From assembly GCA_047495785.1 (NCBI GenBank), contig JBLDXI010000073.1, positions 310,001 to 374,000 of the forward strand: 64,000 nucleotides of DNA, in the 5' to 3' direction. Below, piece after piece: positions 45,531-56,590 of this stretch. The notes under the pieces were generated by a model. The model saw only the letters and a program-made list of their open reading frames with translations, was not told where the DNA came from and ran no database searches. Both the position numbers and the translations under genes were made by a program. Source of the DNA: Lepidodermella squamata. Lineage: Eukaryota; Gastrotricha. Every line of letters begins with the position of its first letter. Position 1 is the first letter of the stretch.

Positions 45531-47431
45531 TCAGCGCCTTGCTCCTTTCGATCGCAGGAACTCAACAATAGGGGTGTACTTCTTCTCCGTCGCAAACTTG
45601 AGTGCCGACTCGCCATGAGGCCCTCGAATCGTCACATCAGCCCCGAGGCCAATCAATTTCTCAACAACCGGCAAATTGCCATTCCCAGCCGCGTACATCA
45701 GCGGCGTGAAACCAGTTTCCTTATCAATCGCATTTACATTAACGCCACGCTCCAATAGGACCAAAGCTCCCTGGGTGTGGTTACCCTTCGTAGCCCAGGT
45801 CAACGGAGTGCCAGTCGCAGATTCGGCCTCAACATCAGCCCCCTTCTCGAGTAGGTACTTCAAAGTCTCAGGGTAGGCCGTGGCATAATGAAGGGCTGAT
45901 CTACCATCAGAGTAACCAGCCTTATTATTGATATCAGCCTTTGCCTCCAGCAGGACTACAACAGTCTCGTAACTGCCCTTACTAGCCGCATGCATCAAAG
46001 CAGTCCGACCTTCACCGTCCTTCGCATCAGGGTCAGCGCCCTTCTCCAGGAGCTTCGCAGCAATCCTAGCGATATTACACCTAGCAGCAGCCATTAATTG
46101 GGTAATACCCCCAGAAACCGTAGCCTTTAGATCGATAGCCAAATCCAACTTGTGTTCAATCAAATAGTTAGCAACATCGAACTTGCAGGACGTCAAAGTG
46201 TGGAAGAACGGAGTTTCGCCTCGGGAGTTCTTCGCGTTCAAATCAACGTTGAGATTGATCAACTCACGAACCAATTTCAAATCGTTAGCTTCAAGCGCGA
46301 TGTGGATAGCGTTGTTACCGTCATTCCGCGGCGTGTCCTTATTACATCTCGTCGCGCCGAGGATTTTCACGCATTCCAGATTCCCGGCGGTAACAGCTGC
46401 GAGAAAGGCAGTTGAGCCATCTGAAGATTTCGCGTCCAAATCGATAGATTGAGCCCTCAGGAGTGTTTTAATCATGTTACAATGGCCGGACATAGCTGCG
46501 ATGATCAGCGGCGTGGTTTCGTCCCCTTTATGATGAACATTTGGGTTCGCGCCTCGGGTTATCAAAGGCTCGGCAATCCTTGTATCGCCATTCTTCGCGG
46601 CTAGATACAACAACGTGTCCCCGGTCGATTTTTCGATAGCGTTCGTATCAGCGCCTTTATTGATTAGGTACAATGCGATTTCGGTCCGTTTTCTCGACAC
46701 TGCGATTGAGAGGGGCGTCCCAACCTCGCCATCAGCCCCTAATTCAAGACTCGCCCCTGCATCGACCAAAAGTCGGACCAGCTCACTATCGCCGTTTTCA
46801 ACCGCGAATGCCAAGGCCGTTTTTCGGCCTAGTTTCGCCGAAATCGCGTTGACATTCGCCCGTCGAGCCATTAGAGCCATAGCCACGTCTTTCGCTCGAT
46901 TCTCAGCCGCGATCATCAGAGCAGTTTGATCTGTGTCCAGCGTTTTCGATTCAATATCAGTTTTTCGTTTCGTTATCAGGAAATTCATGATAGCTAGGCG
47001 ATTGAATTTCGCCGCGAAATGAATCACCCTCCAGCCGTTTTTCGACAACTTCTCGAACAGAGCGTTGACGTTCATGAGAGCTTCGAAGCACGACATATGG
47101 CCCTTTTCTGCCGATATCATCAGGGCGGTTTTACCTTCGGAATCGGCGATATTGACGTCAGAAGCTCTTCGGCCCAGGATGGTTGCTAATAGGTCGCATT
47201 TCCCGTTTTCAGTCGCGATGATCAAGCAGCTTTTCCCGGCTGGGTCGATGTAGTTAACATTTTGGTCGGTCATAACTTTGGCTACATCTTCTGCCGAGCC
47301 ACTCCTGCAGGCCTCGAGTAAAGCTACATCAGCTGTTTTTACAAAGGTTCAAATGTTATTTTCACTTTAAATGGGATGAACATGCCTTTTGTTAGAATGG
47401 GTAGAAGAAGCAGCAGCGCCAATTTCATCAT
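45531..47431 (-). CDS. Long secreted ankyrin-repeat protein A
   Basis: Two exons, 47431-47386 and 47332-45531. Exon 1 encodes only a leader (MMKLALLLLLPILTK). The 53-bp phase-1 intron starts gcatgt and ends aacag, so it is a GC-AG intron; no GT donor nearby keeps the frame. Exon 2 reads ADVALLEACRSGSAEDV and then about 17 ankyrin repeats of the general TALMIAAENGHxxxVxxLL type to the end (FLRSKGARR), about 615 residues in all. Repeats are diverse, unlike the homogenised arrays elsewhere in the window. There is no other domain. The two-exon form with a leader exon and phase-1 intron is the same as at 62.1 kb, so the two are relatives. Predicted location is extracellular or within the secretory pathway. 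Confidence 0.75.
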
Positions 47432-47906
47432 TTTTTAAAGAAAGCTAACAAGTTGCTAGTTTTAGTGGGCTAAGCAGAGGTTTGCAGACCGGTGCGCGAA
47501 AATTAGTGATTCCGAACAGGATTCCACGTTAGTCTAGGCTTATAGACAGGTTCTATTCCTATCACGTCCCCCCATTTCAAGAGTGATCATAGCAAACCGA
47601 TTAGTCCAAAGTCTAACCCATGGTTCGATATTCTTATATTATGATAAGCCAGAGCTGGAGCCTTTTTGGCACCCTGAATTTAAGGTGTCCAGTGCGCGAA
47701 GTAGAATCCTCGAGCTAGGGGGTATTTTTTGGGCCCCAATTTTATGACCAAAAGGTCCCATCTGTGATTTTTTTGAGGTTTTTCAACTTTGGCCTGCCGA
47801 ACTGGGGGTACGATACCCCTCATTTTCCCCCGTTCTTCGCGCCCTGAGGGTGTCCATGAATAGCTAGTGTAATCAACAAGATCCGCATTAAAAATTTGAA
47901 CTCAGT
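47432..47906. other. Intergenic region with a MITE
   Basis: Apart from the hAT-like element at 47690-47846 and a purine/pyrimidine-mixed spacer, no feature can be supported. Confidence 0.45.
47690..47846. mobile_element. hAT-like MITE, second copy
   Basis: It starts cagtgcgcgaagtag, as at 25594, and ends with ttcttcgcgccctg, an imperfect reverse complement. The flanks aaggtgtc (47682-47689) and agggtgtc (47847-47854) form an 8-bp duplication with one mismatch. No transposase frame. Confidence 0.7.
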
Positions 47907-49400
47907 TTATTGGGAAAATGAATTTGCCATTGAGGCTCTGCGGTTGCGTAGAAGCAGTCCTTTCCATATGGCAAAACCCATCAGGGTAGTTGAACATTCA
48001 GCTAAGAAATGCAGCATATTGTAACTCTCCCGCATCAGCTCAATCACATCACAAGCGTAAACAGCATCTTCTGGTTCAAAATAGTTCAACACCATTTTGT
48101 AAGCTGCAGCGTATAGAGCGTGAATCAGAAATAGCGTCTTGATTAAAAAATAAATGATTGTCATTCTTTTCTCTTCATTCTCCTCCATTCCGTATTTGGA
48201 AATCGACCATCTCCGCGTTTTTGTATGTTTTCGGCGTGTTATCAAGGCTGAGCAGATGAAGTAGTAGCAGTAGATCGCACAGCCTGTTGTCGCCATGGAA
48301 ATGATCTTTTCGAATCCGTTGATTAATTGCTGGCTCCAGGTTCCTGGCACGGGAGGCTCGGAAGCGACTCGCCATATGTCATCAGCCGGGCCTTTGCGCA
48401 CCTTGTAGATCAGTTCAACGCTTATCCATACTTTCACGGCCGCAATCTGGAAAAATATACGTTAAAGGATCGAAATGCTCACGTCACTCCACAATCAAAA
48501 CGGGGTATTGATGAGTTAGAGTACTGCCACGGCCATATTTAAGTATTGATTCGGAGTGGTGTCAATATCCTGGGGTTATGGTTAGGGTTAGGGTTAGGGT
48601 TAGGCTTCTACCCTCATTCATGGGGTTTTGCCTGGGTAAGCCTAAGGACTGAAAATTTGGTTTTGCCGAGGTTAGGCCTAGTTGAGCTAAGAGGGAGCTT
48701 GCCATTGAAAGTTGAGGTTAGGGTCAGGGTTAGGGTTAGTTTTAATTTTTGGGTATTAAGTCAACATTATCAATTTAATTTAGGTTTAGAATTAGAAACT
48801 AGAAATTCGGTTGGATTTTAGTTTGGTATTTGTTTCAAGAGCTATCGTCCACTCTAAAAAAAAACGTTCACTCACCTGTATGGCGAAAAAATAGCTGTAG
48901 AAAGCGGTATTAGGACTATAGCTACCAGAACCCTTTAGCCGAAGGTATCGCTCGATGCCAAACGAAGCGACCACCATGTAATTGCACCAATGAGCTATAT
49001 CATTGCCCAGCAGCGAGAAAGATTTGACGAATAGCGCCAGAACATAGCCGGGCGCGCCGCTCTGAGGCCCGCCGACCACCGGGAAGGACGCCTTGAAGAA
49101 AATGTGAGGAATTTTACACAGGAAATACATAAAAGTGTTGAAATTGATGATTCGCAGCAGTTGATACGCCGGCTCCCAGAAAATGTTGCCGACAAAGCCT
49201 CGGAAGGCGAATTTCCGGTTTAACTCTCGAAACAGCGCTACATTTAGTATCATGAATATCATGGTTCCGAATGGGTAGACATAGGTTGCGAAGATTTGCC
49301 GAGCGTACGCGCCGTAACAACAAACGCCTCGATAGCCCATTGCAGTCTCATTGGGGCAAGTGCCAAGCGAAACGCTCATGTTCGCGACAACATGCGACAA
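47907..49400 (-). CDS. Seven-helix receptor, family uncertain
   Basis: Two exons, 49400-48876 and 48446-47907, joined by a 429-bp phase-0 intron (gtgagt...ttccag); about 354 residues. Hydrophobic segments suitable for seven helices are visible, from YVYPFGTMIFMILNVALF through NFNTFMYFLCKI, YVLALFVKSF, NYMVVASFGIERYL (a DRY-like IERYL after the third helix) and further helices in exon 2 (MTIIYFLIKTLFLIHALY, NMLHFLAECSTTLMGFAI). The layout and the ERYL motif suggest a divergent rhodopsin-type peptide receptor, like the FMRFamide/nematode SRW-type group. Two ATGs, 49400 and 49379, are possible starts. The intron carries TTAGGG-like repeats. Confidence 0.65.
48575..48745 (+). repeat. TTAGGG-like array inside the seven-helix receptor intron
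   Basis: Four ttaggg units in a row at about 48582-48605, then further units at about 48716-48740, with degenerate ones between (ttaggc, gtcagg). Orientation relative to the host gene is the same as in the channel intron at 28.3 kb. It fills much of the 429-bp intron. Confidence 0.75.
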
Positions 49401-50019
49401 ATGAGTGAGCAGCCGGTTTTACTTTGACTTATCGCCCCGTTCTACTTTATCAGTAGCAATGGGCCGCCATGATATTGAAATTCGCCAGGTGGGCTAACCG
49501 ATAAGATTCCTACTTAATTAAAAACTATCGGCTATTCTATTTCAACAGATGTGATCCATTTTTTCGTAGAATCACTCTAGTGTAAAAATAAAACAAAATT
49601 TATTTGGCTACGTAATAAACCTTGTTTGAATCGAAGCTAGCTCGCAGTAGCTGGTCATTGGTTATCTCCTCCTTCGGATCCATTTGAGTCTTGCAGCTCA
49701 GAAATGATGAAAATGACGAAAAATTCGTACTAATTGGCTATTTCTTTATTATGTATCTCATTCAAGTATTTCTAATTCAAGTTCTACTGTGGGGGTGGGT
49801 GAGGATCATTCTTTACCTGCCTTCGCCCTCTTCAAAACCGGAAAAGGTACATGACGTTTAGTCCCGAAGAGGAAAAATAAAACTATTATTATTATTATTT
49901 TCAAGTATGTACTGCTTAAGTGATTTCCCTAACATTTCAACTCATCTGAAATGTTGTAGCTCGGAACAGGAACTATTTATAATTCATCGATTTTTCAAAA
50001 CAAGTTAGAATTGTTAATT
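49401..50019. other. 3' flank of the kinase-ankyrin copy 3
   Basis: 49611-49725 matches 56455-56575, the 3' flank of copy 1, so the duplication extends past the stop codon. In copy 3 this flank is split by about 265 bp ending in an aataaaactattattatt tail, which looks like a retroelement 3' end. Confidence 0.55.
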
Positions 50020-52056
50020 TCAATTAAGCTTCGTTCTCTCTCGAGGGTGCACGGTCTCATCATTCCGTTCTCCGGCTGAGATGAGAATGTCAATGGTTTT
50101 CAGCTTGTTTTCAACCGACACGAAATCCTCGCAATTCTGAGCGAGGAGTAGAGCTGTCCAGCCTGTCGACGGCGCTCTGTAATTGGCATCAGCTCCCGCC
50201 TCCCGTGTTAGAACATCTACAACGTTGTGGTGGCCTTTCACTGCTGCACACATGAGTGGTGTCATCCATTTTTCAGGCGATTTTTGACCGAGTATCCTCG
50301 ACAACCGGGATGAGACCTCATTGTTGATGCACAGAGCATTTACATCGGCATTGAATTCCACGGCTAGATTTCTCACGATTTCCGCGTGTTCACTCCGAGA
50401 AGCATAATGCAAAGGAGTCTCGCCATCTTCGTCAGATGCATTAACGTCAGCTTTGAATTCTCCGACAAGAATTCTCACGATTTCCGCGTGTCCCTTCTCA
50501 GCAGCGTAATGCAAAGGTGTCCTGCCAATTTCATCAGAGGCATTAACGTCAGCTTTGAATTCTCCGGCAAGAATTCTCACGATTTCCGCGTGTCCATTTC
50601 CAGCAGCGTAATGCAGGGGAGTTTCGCCAAATTTTTTAGAGGCATTAACGTCAGCTGTGAATTCTCCGGCAAGAATTCTCACGAATTCGGCGTGTCCATT
50701 CTCAGCAGCGTTATGCAAGGGAGTATCGCCATCTTCAGCAGAGGCATTAAAGTCAGCTTTGAATTCTGCGGCAAGAATTCTCACGATTTCCGCGTGTCCG
50801 TTTCGAGCAGCGATGTGCAAGGGAGTCCAGCCATATCGATTAGAGGCATTAACATCAGCCTTGTATACTTCGGGAAGAATTTTCACGATATCCTCGTGTC
50901 CATTTCGAGCAGCGATGTGCAAGGGAGTCTCGCCTTCATGATTAATGTCTCCAACATTGTCTTCTTTGGCAATAATTTTTAAGATCTCAGCGTGTCCTTC
51001 TCGGGCTGCGATGTGTAGCGATGTTGTTCCATCTCTCGATCTTGCGTTTGCTCTAGCTTTGAGTTCCACCACAAGTAAAACAACCAAGTCTATGTGGCCT
51101 CTAAGCACGGCCAAATGTAAGGGTGTATAGCCCGAATTCATAGTCGTGTTCACATCTTTTGTGAATTCAGTTGCTAGAACTCTTGCAAGTTCCACATGGC
51201 CTTCCATTGCAGCAGCATGTAACAAAGTCATGCCTTGCTCATTCGTTATTTGAGTGTTCGCTCCCATTTCTTTCGCTAACAATTTAACAGTCGTAGAGTG
51301 GCCGTTCTCAGCTGCAGCCCATATCGGTGTCTTACCATCTGCAGCTGCCGTCTCAACACTTCTCTGTGGCAACTTTCCAAGAATTCTGGCTATCTTTGCT
51401 CGACCATTATCAGAGGCAACGTACATCGGCGTTCTTCCCAATTTGTCCGTAGATAATGGATCGGCGTTGAATTTTGTCACCAGAAGATCGACTATATCAT
51501 CACGGCCCTCTTGTGCAGCCAGAAACAATGGGGTAACACCTTCATCATTCTTGCAGTTGACATCTAACTTCAAAGTTGATAACAACGATTCAATTTCTCC
51601 CGTTTTGTGGTGTCTGATGAGACGAAAGAGACGCTGGAACGACATGGAAGAGTATAACTACAATTTTTGTATCGAGTTCGCATACCATCTGCGGTGAATT
51701 TGGATCAAACAACTGTGCTGGATTGATCTCCTGAGAGGTGTTTATGACTTGCTGGGAATTCGGATCATTCAGCGAGTTTAGAAGAACCAGCGGCTCGATG
51801 CGGCTTGATCTATCTTTAACTAAACACGCCAATATAATGTTTCGGAATGCAGGCGAATAACCGCGTGTATTGTCAAACATTGGAGAATTTCTGCTAATAC
51901 ACCGTAGAGATTATCCACTATAAATTCTGGGCTGAAACTTACGTCAAGATTTCCAGGACACTTTTGAACTGAAAAGAACCCACGGGGTGACATGACGTGA
52001 AAAGTTTGAAAATAAAACTAACAGGCAAGTAAAAATTCGCTAGCTCGAACATCGTC
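50020..52056 (-). pseudogene. Kinase-ankyrin copy 3, lacks most of the kinase
   Basis: Contains the last part of kinase exon 4 (from TMFELANFYLP), kinase exons 5 and 6, and a complete ankyrin exon (about 51633-50020), all matching copy 1 almost base for base. The ankyrin exon is open: RLFRLIRHHKTGEIESLL, about 14 repeats of the ETPLHYAAENGHAEIVRILAGEFKADVNASD type, then a unique end with SPEKWMTPLMCAAVKGHHNVVDVL. Upstream, at 52056, the kinase exon stops abruptly and abuts the ankyrin array of copy 2. It has lost the glycine loop, catalytic lysine, HRD and DFG regions, so no kinase can be made. An ankyrin-only product from the internal ATG at 51645 remains possible. Confidence 0.75.
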
Positions 52057-55000
52057 ATTCTCCGGCAAGAATTCTCACGATTTCCGCGTGTCCCTTCTCA
52101 GCAGCGTAATGCAAAGGTGTCCTGCCAATTTCATCAGAGGCATTAACGTCAGCTTTGAATTCTCCGGCAAGAATTCTCACGATTTCCGCGTGTCCATTTC
52201 CAGCAGCGTAATGCAGGGGAGTTTCGCCAAATTTTTTAGAGGCATTAACGTCAGCTGTGAATTCTCCGGCAAGAATTCTCACGAATTCGGCGTGTCCATT
52301 CTCAGCAGCGAAACGCAAGGGAGTCCAGCCATATAGATTAGAGGCATTAACGTCAGCTTTGAATTCTCCGGCTAGAATTCTCACGATTTCGGCGTGTCCA
52401 TTCTCAGCAGCGTTATGCAAGGGAGTTTCACCATAGTGATTAGAGGCATTAACGTCAGCTTTGAATTCTCCGGCAAGAATTCTCACGATTTCCGCGTGTC
52501 CTTTCTCAGCAGCGATGTGCAAGGGAGTTCCGCAAAATAATTTAGAGGCATTTACGTCGGCTCTGAATTCTCCGACAAGAATTCTCACGATTTCCGCGTG
52601 TCCATTCCGAGCAGCGATGTGCAAGGGAGTTTCGCCGCTTTTGGAATTGGCATTAACGTCAGCTTTGAATTCGCCGGCAAGAATTCTCACGATTTCCGCG
52701 TGTCCATCCCTAGCAGCGTAATGCAAGGGAGTCTCGCCAAATATATCAGAGGCCTTAACGTCAGCTTTGAATTCTCCGGCAAGAATTCTCACGATTTCCG
52801 CGTGTCCATTCCGAGCAGCGATGTGCAAGGAAGTTTCGCCGCTTTTGGAATTGGCATTAACGTCAGCTTTGAATTCGCCGGCAAGAATTCTCACGATTTC
52901 CGCGTGTCCAAACTGAGCAGCGCAATGCAAAGGAGTCCCGGCAATTTTATAAGAGGCATTAACGTCAGCTTTGAATTCTCCGGCAAGAATTCTAACGATT
53001 TCCGTGTGTCCTTTCTTAGCAGCGATGTGCAAGGAAGTCTCGCGTTCATGATTAATGTCTCTAACATTGTCTTCCTTGGCAATAATTTTTAAGATCCCAG
53101 CGTGTCCTTCTCGTGCTGCGATGTGTAACGGCGTCATGCCAGCTCTCGATTTAGCGTTTGCTTTAGCTTTGAATTCCGCCACAAGTAAAATAACCATGTC
53201 CATGTGGCCTCTGAGCACGGCCAAATGTAAGGGTGTATAGCCCGAATTCATAGTCGTGTTCACATCTTTTATGAATTCAGTTGCTAGAAATCTTGCAACT
53301 TCCACATGACCTTCCAACGCAGCGACATGTAACAAAGTCATGCCTTGCTCATTCGTTTTTTGAGTGTTCGCTCCCATTTCTTTCGCTAACAATTTAACAG
53401 TCGTAGAGTGGCCGTTCTCAGCTGCAGCCCATATCGGCGTCTTACCATCTGCAGCTGCCGTCTCAACACTTCTCTGTGGCAATTTTCCAAGAATTCTTGC
53501 TATCTTTGCTCGACCATTATCAGAGGCAACGTACATCGGCGTTCTTTCCAATTTGTCCGTAGATAATGGATCGGCGTTGAACTTTGTCACCAGAAGATCT
53601 ACTATATCATCACGGCCCTCTTGTGCAGCCAGAAACAGCGGCGTAAAGCCTTCGTCATTCTTACAGTTCACGTCCAATTTCAGCGCTGAGTTTGATAACA
53701 ACGATTCGATCTGTTCTGTTTTGTGTTGCCTGATGAGTCGGAAGAGATACTGAAAAGACGAAGTAAAACTAAGAATTCGTTATAGAATATTGAATTCACT
53801 TACCATCTGCGCAACTTTTGGATCTAACAACTCCGTGAAACTGAACTCATGAGCGCTGTTCATGATCAGCGGAGAATATGGATCATTCAAAGATTTGAAT
53901 AGATCTAGCGGCGGGATACGGCTCGAACTGTCTTTCACCAAAAATGCCAAAATTATGTTTCGGAACTCGGGCGAATAGCCACGCGAATCGTCAAAAGGTT
54001 TTCGAATGTTTCTGAAAATGTGTTATCGTGATTCTCCTAAGATTTTAAGGCATAGAACTTACAGCATGATATCCAGGGCATTCTCAAACTGGGAAGAAGC
54101 CACGTGGTAAAAAAGTAAAAGACTTGGAAATAAAGCTAACAGGCCTGTAAAAATTGGCCAATTCGAACAAAGTTACACCCAACGACCACCAATCGCTTTC
54201 ATTCGAGTGCTCATTTTTGCCAAATAATTCAGGCGCCATGTACAGCTCGGTACCAAGCCTGAAGTTGTACGCTGTCCTTTGGATACTGTTTGATGAGCTT
54301 GAAGAGTTGTTGACACATTGTGGAACAGTTATTGTAATGAATCGATTCATCAGTTTTTACCTATCATAAATCTTCGTCAGACCGAAATCGCCGAGTTTCA
54401 CCGCACCGTTTTGCAGGAAAATATTTTTCGGCTTGATGTCTCGATGGAGCGCTTGCTTTTCATGCAGAAAAGCCAGAGCCGAAGAAAGTTGTAGCGACCA
54501 TTTTAAGAGCAAATCTTGAGGAATGGGCGCGTTTGCTTTCTTCATGTAGTCATCCAAGTCTCCACCCGAACAGTATTCCATGACAAGGTAATAAATGTCA
54601 GAACGATGAGCGTCTTTTTCTGAAAAAGGAGAAACCATAATACAGTATGGGGCGTAAATGTTGAGACGAGTTCAAGTCCTCACAGCTCCCCTGATTTCCG
54701 GCTGGACAATTTTCATCAAACATATACACCATTGGATAGCCCAAGAAAAAAGGATCCTTGTCGCAAATTTGCGTTCAATTTGGAATCTCTGGCCTAAATT
54801 GCATGCTCGTTCAATTTTAATGTTTTTTCTCGGGCTTCTCATCAATTGGGTAAAATTCAGTACTACCTACCTAAGAAAGCTCCATGAACTTGAACAATAA
54901 ATGGGTGTGACAATTTGGCCAATTTTTCATGCTAGAAATGTAAAAAGACTTATAAATAGGTTGTAAACGGAGCACGGTGAAAATCGTTACTTCTGCCTTG

Positions 55001-55209
55001 CTCAACTTGACCAGTCTTTCTGCGAAACTGGGTTCCGTGGAGTAAATTTCAAGAATTCGCGTAAGGTTTACAGCTTTGACAGCGAAAGGCGCCACGTCGT
55101 TGCATGTCCGCCTGCATAGCACCGTTGAGCCGAAGTAACCGCTCCCTAATGACTTCTCGATTACGAACTCCTGCATTGAATAAAACGTATCATCCACTGC
55201 TGCAGCCAT
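52055..55209 (-). CDS. Kinase-ankyrin protein, copy 2 (3'-truncated array)
   Basis: Seven exons: 55209-54991, 54931-54871, 54619-54361, 54285-54141, 54088-54063, 54011-53804, 53749-52055; about 870 residues. The kinase domain has the glycine loop (GSGYFGSTV), lysine in FAVKAVN, HRD in LHRDIKPKN, DFG in LGDFGLTKI, MAPELF and SDWWSLGV, so it should be active; it is Ser/Thr type. The last exon encodes about 16 ankyrin repeats of 34 residues, very similar to each other at DNA level. The array ends at ILAGE, followed at once by a stop created by the junction with copy 3; the terminal unique segment of the other copies is lost. No signal peptide or membrane helix: cytoplasmic. A role in signalling with ankyrin-based recognition is inference. 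Confidence 0.75.
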
Positions 55210-56590
55210 GATCTCGATGAACGAATTAATTATAAAATTAGGTAACGCTAGTACATTTAACATTTAACTAGCTGATAAATCATACGGCGCCACTTTACTT
55301 AAGTGAGCTGCGATTTCAAATGAAATGCGATTTTGAAGTCCTGCATTGAAAAATACGTATTTTCCACACCTGCAGCCATGATTTCCACTCGTTGAACAAA
55401 ATGAATTCACAATACAGTATGCAATTGGCTTAAAAAAAAGTTACGCATTAGGTTGAAAAACGATGACTATATGGTATATACTATAGGTATGACATTGGAA
55501 TAATTGTATAATATATAGTCGAGTGTACTCGTACGCCAGAAAATGAACACAACACTATGCGCATTTTTTAACGAAACATTTACTTCCAGGCCGGATAAAC
55601 GCAGTAGATTTTCCGCCGGTTAAATGGAGAAAAGTTCGATCTAATATAATATTCAGTCTCCTCCTGAGCAGTACTTCATGACAAGGAAAAAAATTAAATA
55701 TACAGAAGCTACCCTGAGATGAAAATGTAATCAACGTTGCTGTGGAAGAAGTCGACAGAAAAGAGAGTTACAAGCAGGTTGCGATCTTCGATCCCCGAGC
55801 TCCCAGGGATGGAAAAATCTTTTTTGCTGTTTTTGCCAAAATGACGAGTCATCCGAGCGAAGCGAGAAAATTTTTGAGATTTTCCACTAAAACACGCCCC
55901 AGAACCTTCCAAAATTAACAAAACAGTGGGATAAATTCTCATTTTGCTGTCTGGCCCGGCCGAGCTGGGGGGGATGATCCCCCCCCCACCCCCCCCCCCC
56001 CCTGAAAGTCGCACACTGGTTACAAGGCGTTTGAAGTGATATGTGGTCGAGTGAAACTACTTTGTATAGCGATTTCTACTTCCTGTTTTTACTTTTTTCC
56101 CTCTTTTGCTATGAATAATGCGGATGAATGATGCCGACTTATTTTCACTTGGCATCGAATACCGCACTGAGTCATTGCCATTTTTTGTCGTGATCGAATA
56201 ATTTTTGTGATGCACATAGCACTTTTTGTGCCCTATTCGAACTCATGCTATGGAGATAGCACTTTTTCTGATGGAAAAAGAATGACCTGGAAAAAAATCC
56301 ACGAATGTGGAGATAGGACTTTTGATCCCTGGCGAATTTTGAAATGCGTTTTTCATATTATTGACCAGCGTGAAAAACTGAGTTAGGAACTGGAAAAAAC
56401 CCAATTTCGATTTTTGATGGAGATAGGACTTTTAGCCGCACCAACGACGATTTAGCTACGTAATAAGCCTTGTTTGAATTGAGGCTAGCTCGCAGTAGCT
56501 GGTAATTGGTTATCTCCTCCAGCGAATCCAATCGAGTCTTGCAGCTCAGAAATGATGAAAATAATGAAAAACTAGAACGAATTGTTAACT
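55210..56590. other. Spacer between kinase-ankyrin copies 1 and 2
   Basis: Holds a partial duplicate of exon 1 of copy 2 (about 55310-55400: tcctgcattgaa then ctgcagccatgat), a C-rich run (55975-56002), the dispersed repeat copy B (56136-56275) and the conserved 3' flank of copy 1 (56455-56575). No intact gene. Confidence 0.55.
56136..56275 (+). repeat. Dispersed repeat, copy B
   Basis: Direct copy of 5360-5497, 51 kb away, with scattered substitutions. It is followed by ggagataggactttt units at about 56310 and 56420, which also occur once after copy A's neighbour at about 5260. Confidence 0.5.

Noticed and set aside
50386-53753. Long open frames on the plus strand across the ankyrin arrays, with repeated FEFSGKNSHDFRVS or ALNSPARILTISACP units
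   Set aside because: They are the opposite-strand shadow of the 102-bp ankyrin repeats. The minus-strand frames have the ankyrin consensus, splice sites and kinase exons.
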